Positions 48,128 to 60,316 of a stretch of 64,000 bases of DNA are shown here, in pieces. Numbering within the stretch: the stretch's first letter is position 1; every line of letters begins with the position of its first letter. Source of the stretch: Amborella trichopoda (lineage: Eukaryota; Streptophyta; Magnoliopsida; Amborellales; Amborellaceae); the NCBI RefSeq assembly GCF_000471905.2, contig NW_006500355.1, forward strand, positions 1,451,365 through 1,515,364. The letters are read 5' to 3'. Under the pieces are notes generated by a model that ran no database searches, was not told the origin of the DNA, and saw only the letters and a list, made by a program, of their open reading frames with translations. Position numbers and translations under genes: made by a program.

Positions 48128-49322
48128 GGGGAAATTACATATATATCCATTTTATTCCCGTTATTATAAAATGATTTTTTGGTATCTGTTATTACAAATA
48201 TATCCGTTTTTTTTAACTTCAATAACATTTTTTTTTTAAAAAATGACCAAACTTCTCATTTTTGGGTTTAAAAAAACCGAAATGTTAAAAAAATTCGATT
48301 TTTGAAAAAAGCCAAAAAAATAATAATTTTTGCATTTTAAAAACCCGAATTATATGTTTTTCGATTTTTCACATATCTAAAATTTTGACATCCTCCTCTC
48401 CCACTCTGCAATGGGCTCCTTGAATTGTTACTTGCAGGGAAGAATAAGCCAAAGAGAAAAAGAACATGGAAGATTCAAAGCCATAACTTCCTTCTCTCCC
48501 TCTCCCTCTTCATTATTATTGGTCTTAGACCAAAAAAAAAAAGATTTATCCCCTGTCGCTCAACCCTTCTCTTCATCGGCAATCCCTCTTACTCCTATCA
48601 TTACCTACAGAGAAGAAGGTACCAAAAAAAATCGTAATCTACAGGGAAACCCTTGAAACAATAGTAGTCAAGCACATACTTGGCAGACCGCATATACCAA
48701 GTATTGCTTGTTCCGATCAAGGAGATACAAAGCACAAATTTGGCTCTTCAAAAACCGAATTTAGTTGATTTTGGGTTTTTAAAAAACAAAATAGGCAGTC
48801 ATGTATTTTTTTAAAAAAATATTATGAAGTTAAGAAGATGGATATAGATGTAATAAAAAAAAACTAAAAGGTCTATTTATAATAGGAAAAAGTTTATATA
48901 AGGATGCAACCTTATAAGGTAGAACTACGGATGTCCTTCAAAAATCCATCGGAAAAAATAGTTTTAACGTTGAAAAACCCTTTGATTGATCATCTCGACA
49001 TTGAGATGTACGACTATTAAAAATAAAAAGATTTTAAGTCTTAAAAATAGTGCATTTCACAACATATTATCTACACCGTTCATTTTCAAGATTTTTTAAA
49101 ATTTATAGATTTACTTGATTTTAACTATTTTTAAAATTTAAAATTTGTATAATTAGATATAAAAATAGATTTTAAAATAATCTTAATAATATTTTACATC
49201 AAAAATATATACCATAATATAATTTGAAGGGTACCTTATCTCTACACCTAGGGAGGCGTTTGTATGCCAATTGCACCCTCTATAATAACAACAAATATAA
49301 CAAAACATATACATAATTTTCG
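48128..49322. mobile_element. Long inverted-repeat element D, interrupted by family A
   Basis: Left GGGAAATTACATATATATCC, then TATTATAAAATGATTTTTTG and TTACAAATATATCCG. The right side mirrors these in order (GGATATAGATGTAATAAA, GTCTATTTATAATA, CATATACATAATTTTC) but is split by the family A copy at 48885-49278. With that removed it is about 790 bp with terminal repeats near 100 bp. The GC-richer middle (48390-48720) has no recognisable gene and could be captured host DNA. Confidence 0.7.
48885..49278 (-). mobile_element. Family A MITE nested in element D
   Basis: 394 bp, GGAAAAAGTTTATATAAGG to GCCAATTGCACCC. Flanks TTTATAATA (48876-48884) and TCTATAATA (49279-49287) agree at 8 of 9. It sits in the right terminal repeat of element D, just upstream of the SWIM gene's putative 5'UTR. 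Confidence 0.88.
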
Positions 49323-49426
49323 TCTTCTTTTTTATTTTATTTATTATTTTATTTATGTTAACTTTGTTGATTTCATCAAGCGTTTTTTATGTATGCTAAC
49401 TTTGTTGATTCCACCACCAAAGTTCA

Positions 49427-50948
49427 CCTCCCTCTCTCTCTCTCTCAACGTATCTCCCTCTCTTCTTGCTCTCTCTCTCTTCCTCAGCTCACATATTTGA
49501 CGTTTATCTTTCTCTCTCTCTCTCTTCCTCTTTCTCTTTCGACAGCCACCTTTCCATACGATTTCTCTCTTCCTCTCTCTCTATCATATTTCCCTTCTAT
49601 CCATCTCTCTTACCCTCTTTTCCTCAACTGTTTTGAAAGGCAGGGTTTTTGAGACAGTAACTGTTAATCACCTGTTCTGTTCAATTCTTGAGCTGCTGCA
49701 AAGACGAGGTGACTCCATTCCTCCAATTCATTAATTTGTCTATACTGAAAATCTCCCTTTTTTCTCATATTTTTATCAAATTTCACTGCAAATAGTCATT
49801 ACTGGTGTTCTCACTAAATTTACAAGTTCGATTTTGATTATTACTGCTCTCTTTCTCTCTCTCTCAGCAGTCTCACAAAGCCCTAGTAATGGTTAATTAT
49901 ATTGGATAAGGTGACATGGCATTTTGCAAAAATGGGGCTCCCCGTGAGTTTCCATTGAATTGTGATCATGCTTTCCTTTCTTTTCCTTTTTTAGTTATTA
50001 TTGATAAGTTCTCCTTTTTTTTCTTTTTTGAAGCAACAATCTTAGGTTCGTATTGGTACTGGATTTTCTTTGTTAATTGCTCTGAAATTACCATATGGAG
50101 TCATTTGGCGTATTTATTGCTCTGAATTTCCTGTGAATATGTTCCTGATAATATAAACGAAATACTTTCAAGATGGTAATTGTTAGAAAAGGTCTCCATT
50201 TTTTAGTATCTTGTAATTATTGTTTACGTAACCTAGTGATAGAAGACTATTCATAATATGCTATAATAAGTTTAAAACCTCATTTTATTATTGAAATAAT
50301 GCTGTATATTTTTCTAACCACATGAGAAGTGAATTATAGAGAGTAGTAATTTTTTTATTGAACTGAATGCCATTTGAATGTTAATTTGTGGGACTGTAAG
50401 TTCCATATTTCTTCTACTGACTACAATGGAAACGAGGTACCCCTCATTATTTTCTTGGTTGTCCTGTTATCATCTTTTATATACGACTAAAATTACTATC
50501 ACCTTTAGTTCTTAGAAGACTGATGACTTGCTTTGCTTCTTTACTTGTCCAAAACAGTGTTGGAAAAGTTGGGCGAGCCCACTCGCCTGAGTTACTGTGC
50601 CAGTCCTGACACCATCCACATTGGAACCATCTGAGTTGGGCTGGTTCCTATTTTTCATTATTGTTATTTTTGGACAAACGCGGCTGGTTTCCATTATTTT
50701 TTATGAGTTTTGGACAAACTCGCCTAAGTCTCTGACAGACTCGGCCTAGTGTGTCAGACATGACTGGGAGTCAGGACCCTTCCAAGTTCTGAACTGAGTC
50801 CATGCTTCCCTATGCTGGTTTAAATCAACAACCTACACTGTAAACTATATAAAGTCTGCAGTACCAAAATCAAAACTTCCCTTTGCATTATATAGGAAAT
50901 GACACTTCTGATACTAAACAGGATTCTTGCTAATGGTGTTTTAAGCAG
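49427..50948 (+). other. Putative 5'UTR and 5'UTR intron of the SWIM gene
   Basis: 49427-49640 is strongly CT-rich, a common plant 5'UTR feature. A donor AAAGACGAG|GTGACT lies near 49710 and an acceptor TTAAGCAG ends at 50948, exactly before the start codon. The region between has no coding exon; 50562-50830 is a GC-richer dispersed-repeat-like stretch (ACTCGCCTGAGT, GTCAGGACCC). Confidence 0.5.
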
Positions 50949-53900
50949 ATGGCTGCCAGGTGGGATCAAATTTTGACAATGCCAGTACAACAGCCATCAA
51001 CCATTGAATTTTCTTCAGCTGATCTCACATGGTCTAAGGTGGAGGGCTGGCGTCAAGTGATGGACAAAGTTGCTCTCATCCCTTTCTCCAGAGTTGATGA
51101 CTTTGTCAGAGGTGAATCCGCCAACCCTGAGTGTCCTACCCGATTTCATGTGGAGGCAAGGAGAAGAAAGCCCAAAGGAATGGGCTACAAACCTAGAGTG
51201 GATGGATATATTGAATATATACTGTATGTAATTCCTCTTTTTCCTTTTTCTTTCTGCTTATCAGGTTATATTTATGAAAACAACATCATATCCAATTCCA
51301 CAACCCCCCCCCTCCCCCCCCAACCACACACACACAATAAGAGCTTGTTTGTATCACCATAATTGACTTAACATAGTTATACAAGTGAAGCTTGCAGTTT
51401 CTTCTTTCCCTTTTAAAAGGTGAAACATAGTAGTTGGGATTTCTGTTTTTTGTTCTGTTTGGAATTTATCATGTGGTTTTTGTTGTCTTTTGCTTTTGTT
51501 CCTTCTGGGTACATAAATTGGGATTGAGTTGTGATGAATAGTATTGTGGTCTTCAACCTTTACACCTTATTAACAAGCCAAGAGGCTGAACTCCATAAGT
51601 GGGCAAAGTAAAATTTACTAATTTGGGACTTTTTTCCCCTCTTATTTGGGTGGGTAGGGAGGAGAAAGCCAAGATCGTAGTGTTGTGTCCTTCATGATTG
51701 AACCAGCAAGACAAGAGGCCAAACCCCCTAACCAGGTTGGCTGTATGTTCAGGTACTGGTGTTCCTTTGGGCCAGATGATCACAGAGTTGGAGGAATTTC
51801 TCGGCCAAGTCGAAGCTTCAAACCCCCAAAGAAGTCACCTGCTGGTCGTCCTGGTCAAAAGAGAGGATGCACCTGCCATTTCATTGTCAAGCGACTAATG
51901 GCCGAACCATCTGTTGCCCTTATCATATATAATCATAGGGAGCACATAGATAAGAGTGGTTTACCATGCCATGGTCCACAAGATGGTCAGGCCCTTGGAA
52001 CTGGAGCCATGTTTGCCCCATATATATCTGACGAGCTTCGACAACAAGTGATCTCTTTGTTATATGTTGGGGTCCCAGTAGAGAGCATCATGCAGAGACG
52101 CAATGAAGAGGTGAAGAGGCAGGGGGGCCCACGTAACCGAGATGACCTTCTCTCTCACCGCTATGTTCGAAGGACAGAGAGGAGCATCAGGCGCTCCACT
52201 TACAAAAGGGACCCAGATGATGGAGTGAGTATTGAATTGTGGATTGAGAGCCACCGAAATCATGTCTTCTTTTATGAGGACTTCTCTGACAATGACCCAT
52301 TTGTTTTGGGTATCCAAACTGAGTGGCAGTTGCAGCAAATGATTCAGTTTGGAAACAGGAGCCTCATAGCTTGTGATTCGAGGCTCGGAACAAGGAAATT
52401 GACGGTCAGTTCTGTTTGCTTGATATTTCTTACTTTTCGATTATCAGGGGTTTTTGACTTCTATCTATCTCTATGATTATGGGGGTCTTCAGTAACTTGA
52501 CTGCTATCTTGTGGTGTTGGGGGTCTTTATGTTTACTTGGTTTCAATCTCTTGTTACTGTATTAGGAGTCCTCATATCCTTTGATGTTTAACTTTTGGAT
52601 GATCAGAAAAAATAATGTAAGCAACACGGCCTTCTTTGATGCTAAACTGGCTAGTGTCTAAATCGTTTTGTGTAGTATCCTGTTTGTACTCTCCTCGTCT
52701 TCGATTCAAAGAGAAATGCAATCCCCGTTGCCTGGATTCTATCACCTTGGTTTGCAAAGGATATTGCGCATAAATGGATGAAAGCTCTTTATGACAGAGT
52801 CCGCCAAAAAGATCATACTTGGCAACTGGCAGGTTTTGTAATAGATGATCCTGGAACTGATGTACTTACTATCAGGTGTGTTTGTTTGTTGGATTTAGTT
52901 AACTTCTATGTACTTTATTGCGTATAGAGTATGGAAAAAGGAAAAAAGGAAATTTATAATTAGAAAAACTAAATAAAAAGTAGTTTTTCTTCCACTTTTT
53001 GTTTTAAATTCAAGTTTCAATTAACTTTTATCTTTTATTTTTAAAAATATATATTTTTCTATAAATTTATGAACTACATTTCCTTGGTAGCTTTACATTA
53101 CAACTTTTTTCTCTTTACTCTAAACTTGGGAAATAAAACTGTGGAGGAAATCATTTAGTTTTAAGCAAATCAGCTTCTCTTGAAAATTTCCACCTTGTTT
53201 TCTTATTAATTATTTATCATCAATGACAAATTTGAGAGCAAATTACGTACGGACACTTTTGGGAGGGGTCAATTACCAAATTGGCAGTCATTTGCTCGAA
53301 GTTATGATTACCACCCCTTCCCCCGCACGACATTTATTTATTTATCTTAAGTTGCCCTTCTGTCCAGCAATTCAAATACCAGATAGGGGAAGGGCTAATT
53401 TCAAAAGTAAAAGAGTTGTTAGGCATTTCAAATATTGGACAGGGTGAGGGCTAATTTTAGTTGTTTGTTGTTTGGTGTTTGAAATACTAGACAACTCTCT
53501 GAAAAAGAAAAAAACGAATGGGAACATTGGTTGTCTCTCTCTCTACCCAAGGAGAAACTTTGGCATCTCACTCAAGCAAAATTAAAAGGGAATAGGAATG
53601 GCTGTGTAATGGCTGAACTTTATTATTAGCAGTAGAGAAGTAGCAGTAATGGTGGTGCCCCTCGTGCCAATTCTCCATGACCCACATGCATGCGTCTCCT
53701 GCAAAATATCTCTGCTCCCCCAGTTAAAAACCACCTCTTTCTCTCTCTACATTCATTGCTTCTTGTAAATCTCCACCTCTCTCTCTCTAAACTTCGTGGA
53801 TAAGTTCCAAAAATCAATCAAATTGTAGACCTTTTTTTATATAGTAGAGAGAGAAAATGGCGTAGGATGAGTGAGAAACAGGATATATCAGAGATCCCCA

Positions 53901-56900
53901 TAATCTATAAACCTCAAAGAGGATGAGCAAATTGTAGTGTTCTGAACAATAAAAATAGATGGTGTTCTTGCAGTGGTTCATGAAACCATGGAGAAGAGAA
54001 AGCAACAAAAGAAGCATCCTGATCTCTGGGACAAATCACTGCAGAATCACCGCATAGAAAAGCTTCCCATCCTTTTGGCTTGGCAAAACAATGAAACCCA
54101 GTTTCTCTCTCAGCAAGTTAGAAAGAGACAACCAATGCTCCCGTTCCTTTTTTTTTTTTTCAAAGAGCTATCCGGTTTCAAACACCGGAAACAAACCCGC
54201 TGTCCGGTATTTGAAATGCCAGACAACTCTTTTACTTTTAAAATTAGCTCTCCCCCTGTCCGGTATTTGAATTCCTAGACAGGAGGGCAACTTAGAGAAA
54301 AAAAAAAATGTCGCGGGGAAGGGGGGTGGTGCTTGTAATTTTGGGCAAATGACTGCCCATTTGGTAATCGACCCCTCCTAAAAGTGTGCGTATGTAATTT
54401 GCTCCAAATTTTATTATCAAAATAAATGTTACAAAGAAACTGAAAAACATAATGCAAAGGTCAAGAGATGTCAAGACACTCAGGATTCCAACACTGAATA
54501 GAGTAACATAGAGTGACTCTTGGAGAGTTTTTGGAGGACCCTTGATTTGCAAGGGTATCAACCTCCTAGTTAGCTCCCCTAAGAATGTCCATAAAGTCAA
54601 ATTCTGCTGTTTGTTAGCTCTACTTTGCTCCTTTCTTTCAATAATTTTTTGTGAGTCCTTTTCTTTTGTCTTGAATTTATGAAGTGGCCTCTGTCTCTTA
54701 ATGTTTTTTGTTTCTCAGGGAAGTGTTTCGGTGCTCCATCCTAATATGCTTTTGGCGTGTACGTCATGCATGGCATAAAAATGTTATAAAGAAGTGCTCA
54801 GCCACTAACATGTGTGTTGAGATGTTCAGAAGGCTTGGACAGGCAGTATGTGGTATCTGTAGAGGAAACGGGGATGTGGATTCCTTTGAGGAGTTTATGG
54901 TGGACTTTGTTGACAACCCTGATTTTTTGGAATATTTCAAGGCAACTTGGATTCCTAGATTAGGTTTGTGTTAGCTACTTGCTGTTGCTAATGTGGGATT
55001 TCTTTTCCTTCAGACCAAATTGATAAATAATTGCTAGCAGTTGTGTGCTGCATGCAAGTGTGGATGCTAATACTTGAACAGTGAAATATGAAACTAAAAA
55101 AAGGATATGTAACTGCAAAGGGTATATGAAAGTAAGATGAAGGAACTCAAAAAAGAGACAAAATAACAAAAGAAGGAACATAGAAATTAAAAAGAAAGCA
55201 GATTATATACAAATTATAGAAAAAGAAGAAGCAAGGCAAAGATAAATGAAAGCAACAAAGAACAAAATAAAAATAAGGAAAAAGTTTATATAAGGTGGTG
55301 TCAACCTTATACAATATAAGTAAGGTGCACCTCAAAATCCAACTGAAAAGATTGTTCGAACATCAAAAAACCCAACAATTTATCTTCTCGATCTCAAGAT
55401 GTATGGAAATGGAAGAAAAAAAAAGACGACTTCAACTCCTAAAGTAGTGCATCTTGCAACACATTTTCTAAACTATCCATTCTCAAGAATTTTAAGTGTT
55501 TATAGACCTGCTCCATCTAGACCATTTTTGGAGCTTTACATGTCATAATTAGGGGGTTAAAGTAAATTTTTAGGCCATCTTAAGGGTTTACAACATTGGA
55601 ATTGCATCTTTTAGAAAGATTTAGATGTGCGTCTTACTTTGATTGTTTAAGATTGATACCTTATACAAACCTCACTCTAAAAATAAACGAAGAGAAAATG
55701 AAGTGTAAAATGAAATGAAATAAAAGAAAGAAACTGAAAACTATAGCAAACAAAAATAATAAAGTGGGGAAAGGCTTTTCACACCCCAACAAGGCAGGGA
55801 GGTTACCAATTAGAAGACAGAGAGTCAACTTCTCTTTGTAAACTTCTCACTATTAGTTACTATTGGAGTAGTTGGTATATTATGCATATGGAAAGTTACA
55901 TCAGTAATTATCCTTCTACACTCACACTTCTGTGTTGTGCTTTGGTTCGTATTTGGAAGTGTATATCTGTGTGTTTCTAGTTGGCTAACCATGTCTGCGC
56001 TCTTCCACAGGCATTTGGGTTTCGGCATTGAAGAGTTTTCCTTTTGCAAGCCTAGAAACCTGCGCATCCATGGAATCATATCACCATAAACTCAAGGTCA
56101 GGTTGTTGAATGAGAAAGAGCCGTCAGTTTATCATCGTGCTGATTGGCTCATTGATAAGCTGGAAACCAAGGTCCACTCCTATTTCTGGCTTGACGAGTT
56201 CCAAGAAAGGAATAAGTTCTCTCGATATCGAAAAGACGAGTGGGTCGAAATGGGTATTACCTCCTGGTCTCGGGCATCAGAGATCCCTGATTCTAATATC
56301 ACTTTGGAAGGAAGGGATGCATTGGTAATGAGCCAGAGTGACCCAGAACATGTGCACATTGTGAGGAACCCCGGCTTCGAATTTGCAATATGTGATTGTG
56401 AATGGTCAGCCTTGGGTTATCTTTGTAAGCATGTTATAAAGGCGAGCTGGGTTTGTAGGAATCGTGGCTTGGTTGGTCCCTCAATAAGCCTGTTCCAGTA
56501 TAACAGGACACTGGGTCAAACCCTCAATTGCCCACCCTATGATTCTCTTGTTCTTGATCATGCTACTTCAATGGCTATTGAGGTTCAGGGGCAGTTAAAG
56601 AAGGCGGCTGAATTACTTCATGGTCGGAGCTCTGATGAGGCTAGTGTAATTGCTCAAGGAAATGGTAACATGTCCCTTAACGTAGTTTCTGAGGGAGGGG
56701 ATGGAGAAGAATCAATGGATGAGGGGCATTTAATGAATCGTACTAATGGTGAAGCTGCTACTGATGGAGCAAATGGTAATGCGGTTCATGGGGGTGGTGT
56801 TGCAGAGGAGGTTGAGAATTGTAACATGTCTGCTAATGGTGTCTCAGAGGAAGGGGTCAGGGATCCTATGGATGAGGATCCATCCATGGTTGAGAAGGTT

Positions 56901-58622
56901 TCTTCTACAAATGATAGAGATCAGGTCAATGGTGAGACTGCTGATGATGCAAATGTTGCAGAGGAGGCGAGCCATGGAGTAACTGCAAATGTTGCAGAAG
57001 AATCTAGCCATGAAGCCAATGAAAATTCTATGGAGGAGGCTGTTTATGGTTTTGATGAAGATGTTGGCCATGGAGTTGATGGAGATGTTGCAAAGGGAGG
57101 TGACCATGGAGTCGATGCTGATGTTGGCCATGGAGTTGATGGAGATGTTGCAAAGGGAGGTGACCATGGAGTCGATGCTGATGTTGCAGAGGAAGGTGGA
57201 AATGGTAACACATCTGTTAATGGTGTTTTAGAGGGAGGGGATAGAGATTTGATTGTTGATCGACCATCTATGGCTGAGAAGCCTTCTTCTAGCAGCAGTT
57301 GGGAGCATGTTGATGGGGAGACTAGTAATGATCCACCAAATGACAATCGGATTTGTGAATGTGATGTTGCAGAGGAAGGTGGTCATTGGGTTGACACAAA
57401 TATTACAGAGGAAAGTAGAAATCAGAACACGTCTGCTAATGTGACTTCAGAGAGAGGGGACAGAGATTCAATGGATTGCAGACCATTGACGGCTGAGAAG
57501 CTTCCGTCTGCAGGTGGTGTGGAGCATGCTGAGGGTGAGCATGGGGTTCATGCTGATGATACAGAGAAAGAGAGAAATTATCACATGTATGTTTCTGGGT
57601 CTGATTTTAAGGTTCATAATGATGTCTTAAGCAGAGAAGGTGATGATCAATTGGGTTTCACTGAGATTGCTTCTCGGGATTATAGTAGTGTTTCAGAGAG
57701 AGGTGGCGATGATCATGTGATGGTTGATGAAACGAGCGTTGATGGTGGTTGTGATAATGCCATAAGAGAATCTGGTAGTCCTCAAATTGTTGAAGATCCT
57801 GCATCTGGCAGCAGAGTTAGTGGTGAAGCTGTTGAAGAAGCTGGTAAAATTAATTAGGTTACAGTTTATTTTTACGATCTTCTGTATATATATTTTTTCG
57901 GTTGTGTCACTTTTGAGGAAGCTGGTGGCTGATATATTGATTTCTTTAGTTGTTTTTTGTTTTGATCATTTTTTATGGAAGTAAATGATGTTCTATTTTG
58001 GGCTGTCTTAAGCTTTTGGAGGCTTTGTCCATGTGGTTGGTGCAGATGTTGGAGAGAGAAGTGTTAATGGTGAAATGAGGGTATCTGGCTTTGGCTCTAA
58101 TGTCTCTCATGATGTCTCTGAGAAAGGTTGTAAGGATAAAATGGCTGGTGAGCCTACAATCAGCAATCCCACTAATGAATTGGGTAGGCCCCAAATTGTT
58201 AAAGATCCAGCAGTTGGTAATGCAGTTACTGGAGTTGCAGATGAAGCTGGTAATAATCATTTAGAAACTGATAATTCTCAATCAGTTTTCAGGCATAATA
58301 TGATCAATTTCTATTGGGTGTTTCTTTGGGCGCTAAACCACATCATTTTATTGCTGTGAATTTATGGTGCTCTTATTATGTTTCTTGGATTTGGGCCAGG
58401 TTTTTTTCTGAATTTGTACCTCGGCCTTTTTGAGGTTCTAGAGTTATGTTACTTTTGAGCATTTGAGCTGCGATTAATTACCAGGAGATCTTGGCATTCC
58501 ATATTGCAGGTCCCAAGGTTTGTAATGATGTATCAAAGGAGGGTCTTAATGAAGAGATGGCAATTGATGTTAAAACTTTTGATGGATGTGATAACCCTGT
58601 AAAAGAAGCGGTTGGCTCCTAA
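50949..58622 (+). CDS. SWIM zinc-finger protein with MULE-transposase-like core
   Basis: Exons 50949-51223, 51753-52404, 52676-52875, 54719-54963, 56011-57843, 58046-58249, 58510-58622 join in phase to about 1173 aa. If the fifth intron is kept, the protein stops at 57857. The N-terminal half matches the plant SWIM family typified by Arabidopsis At1g60560 (from memory). Candidate DDE positions of a MULE transposase are D300 (IACDSRLG), D366/D367 (VIDDPGTD) and E433/E434 (DSFEEF), with a CFWRVRHAWH block between the second and third. The SWIM finger CxCx8CxH is C585, C587, C596 and H598. The tail from about residue 650 is acidic and repetitive (DVAEE, DGDVAKGGDHG) and holds a perfect 60-bp tandem duplication. 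It is probably a domesticated transposase acting in the nucleus (inference). Introns 3 and 4 carry transposons. Confidence 0.85.
53234..54405. mobile_element. Long-terminal-repeat MULE-like element in SWIM intron 3
   Basis: The first about 280 bp (from GAGCAAATTACGTACGGAC) and the last about 260 bp (to GTGTGCGTATGTAATTTGCT) are inverted copies, including shared phrases such as CAGTCATTTGC, CAAATACCAGATAGGGG and AAAGTAAAAGAGTTGT. Short CCGGTATTTGAAATGCC-type phrases recur inside each arm. Candidate duplication ACAAATTTG/CCAAATTTT (7 of 9). The central 600 bp shows no transposase, so it is non-autonomous; it may carry captured host sequence. Confidence 0.8.
55277..55677 (-). mobile_element. Family A MITE in SWIM intron 4, perfect 9-bp duplication
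   Basis: 401 bp, GGAAAAAGTTTATATAAGG to TACAAACCTCACTC. Flanked by a perfect TAAAAATAA (55268-55276 and 55678-55686). It is far from both splice sites of the 54964-56010 intron. Confidence 0.92.
57061..57180 (+). repeat. Perfect 60-bp in-frame tandem duplication
   Basis: 57061-57120 and 57121-57180 are identical, base for base, and encode DVGHGVDGDVAKGGDHGVDA twice. It keeps the reading frame of the SWIM gene's acidic tail. Confidence 0.97.
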
Positions 58623-59373
58623 AATTTCACGATTTGTAATGGACGTGGTGCCATTAAACAAGAACTGGTAAAATTCCCAAGAGATTCTACTATTTGCGAG
58701 ATTTATTTTGTCCACTATGCTGCTTCTGCTAATTTCTATGTACAGGATGGGGAATTAGATTTATTTATTTTTGCGTCTATTCTTTTGATTTAAAAAGTTA
58801 GAAGTCATTACGTTTTTTCTTTTATTGGTAGACTGCACCAGAACTGCAATTTATTTTTTGCATTTTGTTTTCGCTTTTTTGGGGGTTGGCTCAGGTTCTT
58901 CCCTTAGTATTTGTGCCTTTCGTTCTTTTTCGGATTTGATAAGACTTAAATGTATTGTCTCATGAGCTCCGAAGTGATTGCTAATAAAAAGATATTTGAC
59001 TGTGACTGATTGAGGATTATGTGATGCCATTGCAGGGCATATTTCCATTGATTTGAAGAGAGATGTGGAGTCTGGGTGTCGAGAGAGAAACTAGTGTGGA
59101 GACCGAAGGAACAAGTTCTAGAGAGAGCAAGTGATGTGCTCTAAGAGTTTGGCAATGTAGCAGGTGGAAGTTGGAAACTGGTTCTAATTTGATGACGAAA
59201 CTTGCTGTGGGGGCATGAATGGATGTAGTTAAGTATCTCAGATGTGGTTTTGTGAAGGATTATTCTCATGTTGAAGAAAGAAGCAAATACCCCATATATA
59301 TGAAGTCCTGTTCAATTGGTGGAGACTCAATTTCCAGTCATTTAGGTGAAGCCTGGCCAGAAACATTGCACGG
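58623..59373 (+). other. Probable 3'UTR of the SWIM gene and flank
   Basis: No further coding exon was recognised after the TAA at 58620-58622. A splice-acceptor-like ATTGCAG at 59031-59037 could start an untranslated last exon. Confidence 0.4.
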
Positions 59374-59716
59374 TAGGGGCCATAGCTTGCTCGGCCCGAG
59401 AAATTAGCTTTTGGCCTAGCCCGGGCCCAGCCCAAAATTATAGGTCAGAGCATAGCCGAGGCCCAAAAGCAAGCTGGACCCTGTATAAACATGGAAAAAA
59501 ATTTGTTTTTTACATGTAATATATACACTTTAAAAAATATTCAGCCTAAAAGGTCGGGCTGGGCCAATACTGGCTGGGGTCCAACCTAAAAATATTTCAG
59601 GACTACCAAGCGGATTGGGCCTGGCCATGGCTAACAGGTAGCTCGATCCCCTCCGAAAATTGGTTTCAGAGCCGGCCCAAAGGCCCGTGGTCCAGCCTTG
59701 GCCCGTTAACAGCCCT
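59374..59716. mobile_element. Possible hAT-like MITE, GC-rich
   Basis: Starts TAGGGGCCATAGC and ends GGCCCGTTAACAGCCCTA, with many internal GGCCCAGCCC/GGGCTGGGCC inverted phrases. Termini of TAGGG...CCCTA kind are common in plant hAT-type elements, but no 8-bp target duplication is visible. Confidence 0.5.
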
Positions 59717-59966
59717 AGTTGGGAGTCGATGAGGTGAATGCATTAATGCCTCTGACCATGTTGGAAATTTGTAGCTTATTGAGTAAGGGGAACAATATTT
59801 AAAGTAATGTCAAAAGATTTTATACTGACTTGTAGCATACGGCACATGGACTTCCCAGGGGGAAGAGTTTTATCTATAGTCTGTGTACAAGAAGTTGAAC
59901 GGTATTATCGCCTTCATTAAATCTCTTCTTCCTGGTTTAAAATCCAGAAGCATTATGAAAATTTGA

Positions 59967-60205
59967 AGGGCGTGGTTTGTATAAGGCTGAAGGCCTAAAC
60001 ACCTGAAAGAAGTTGTTTTAATATTGAGAATCTTTGTGAAGGCTTGAAAATTTATTTCCATCTCTAATTATAAAATTTGAAACTTTAAAAATAATGTGAT
60101 CGAGCAAATCTATGAACACTTGAAAAACTTGAAAGCCCAAAAATGCATTACAAGATGTATTATGTCCAAGACATGAAATCCATTTTTCTCACCTCTATAT
60201 ATTTG
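59967..60205 (+). mobile_element. Family A MITE, right part missing
   Basis: Left end AGGGCGTGGTTTGTATAAGG and body through AATGCATTACAAGATGTATT and CTTTTTCTCACC-like sequence, then stops before the right terminal repeat. Confidence 0.7.
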
Positions 60206-60316
60206 GAGGTGTGTTCCTCGTATTTTTGGTCCTAAGTATAACACAGTCCCTCCTCTCATCAACTTATGAGTCAGATCTGTCATCTCTCTTGGGAAGTTTA
60301 GGACTCTTTCTTGTAT

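Noticed and set aside
59374..59716. Firm assignment as a hAT element
   Set aside because: Termini suggest it, but the flanking 8-mers do not match, so only a tentative label was given.
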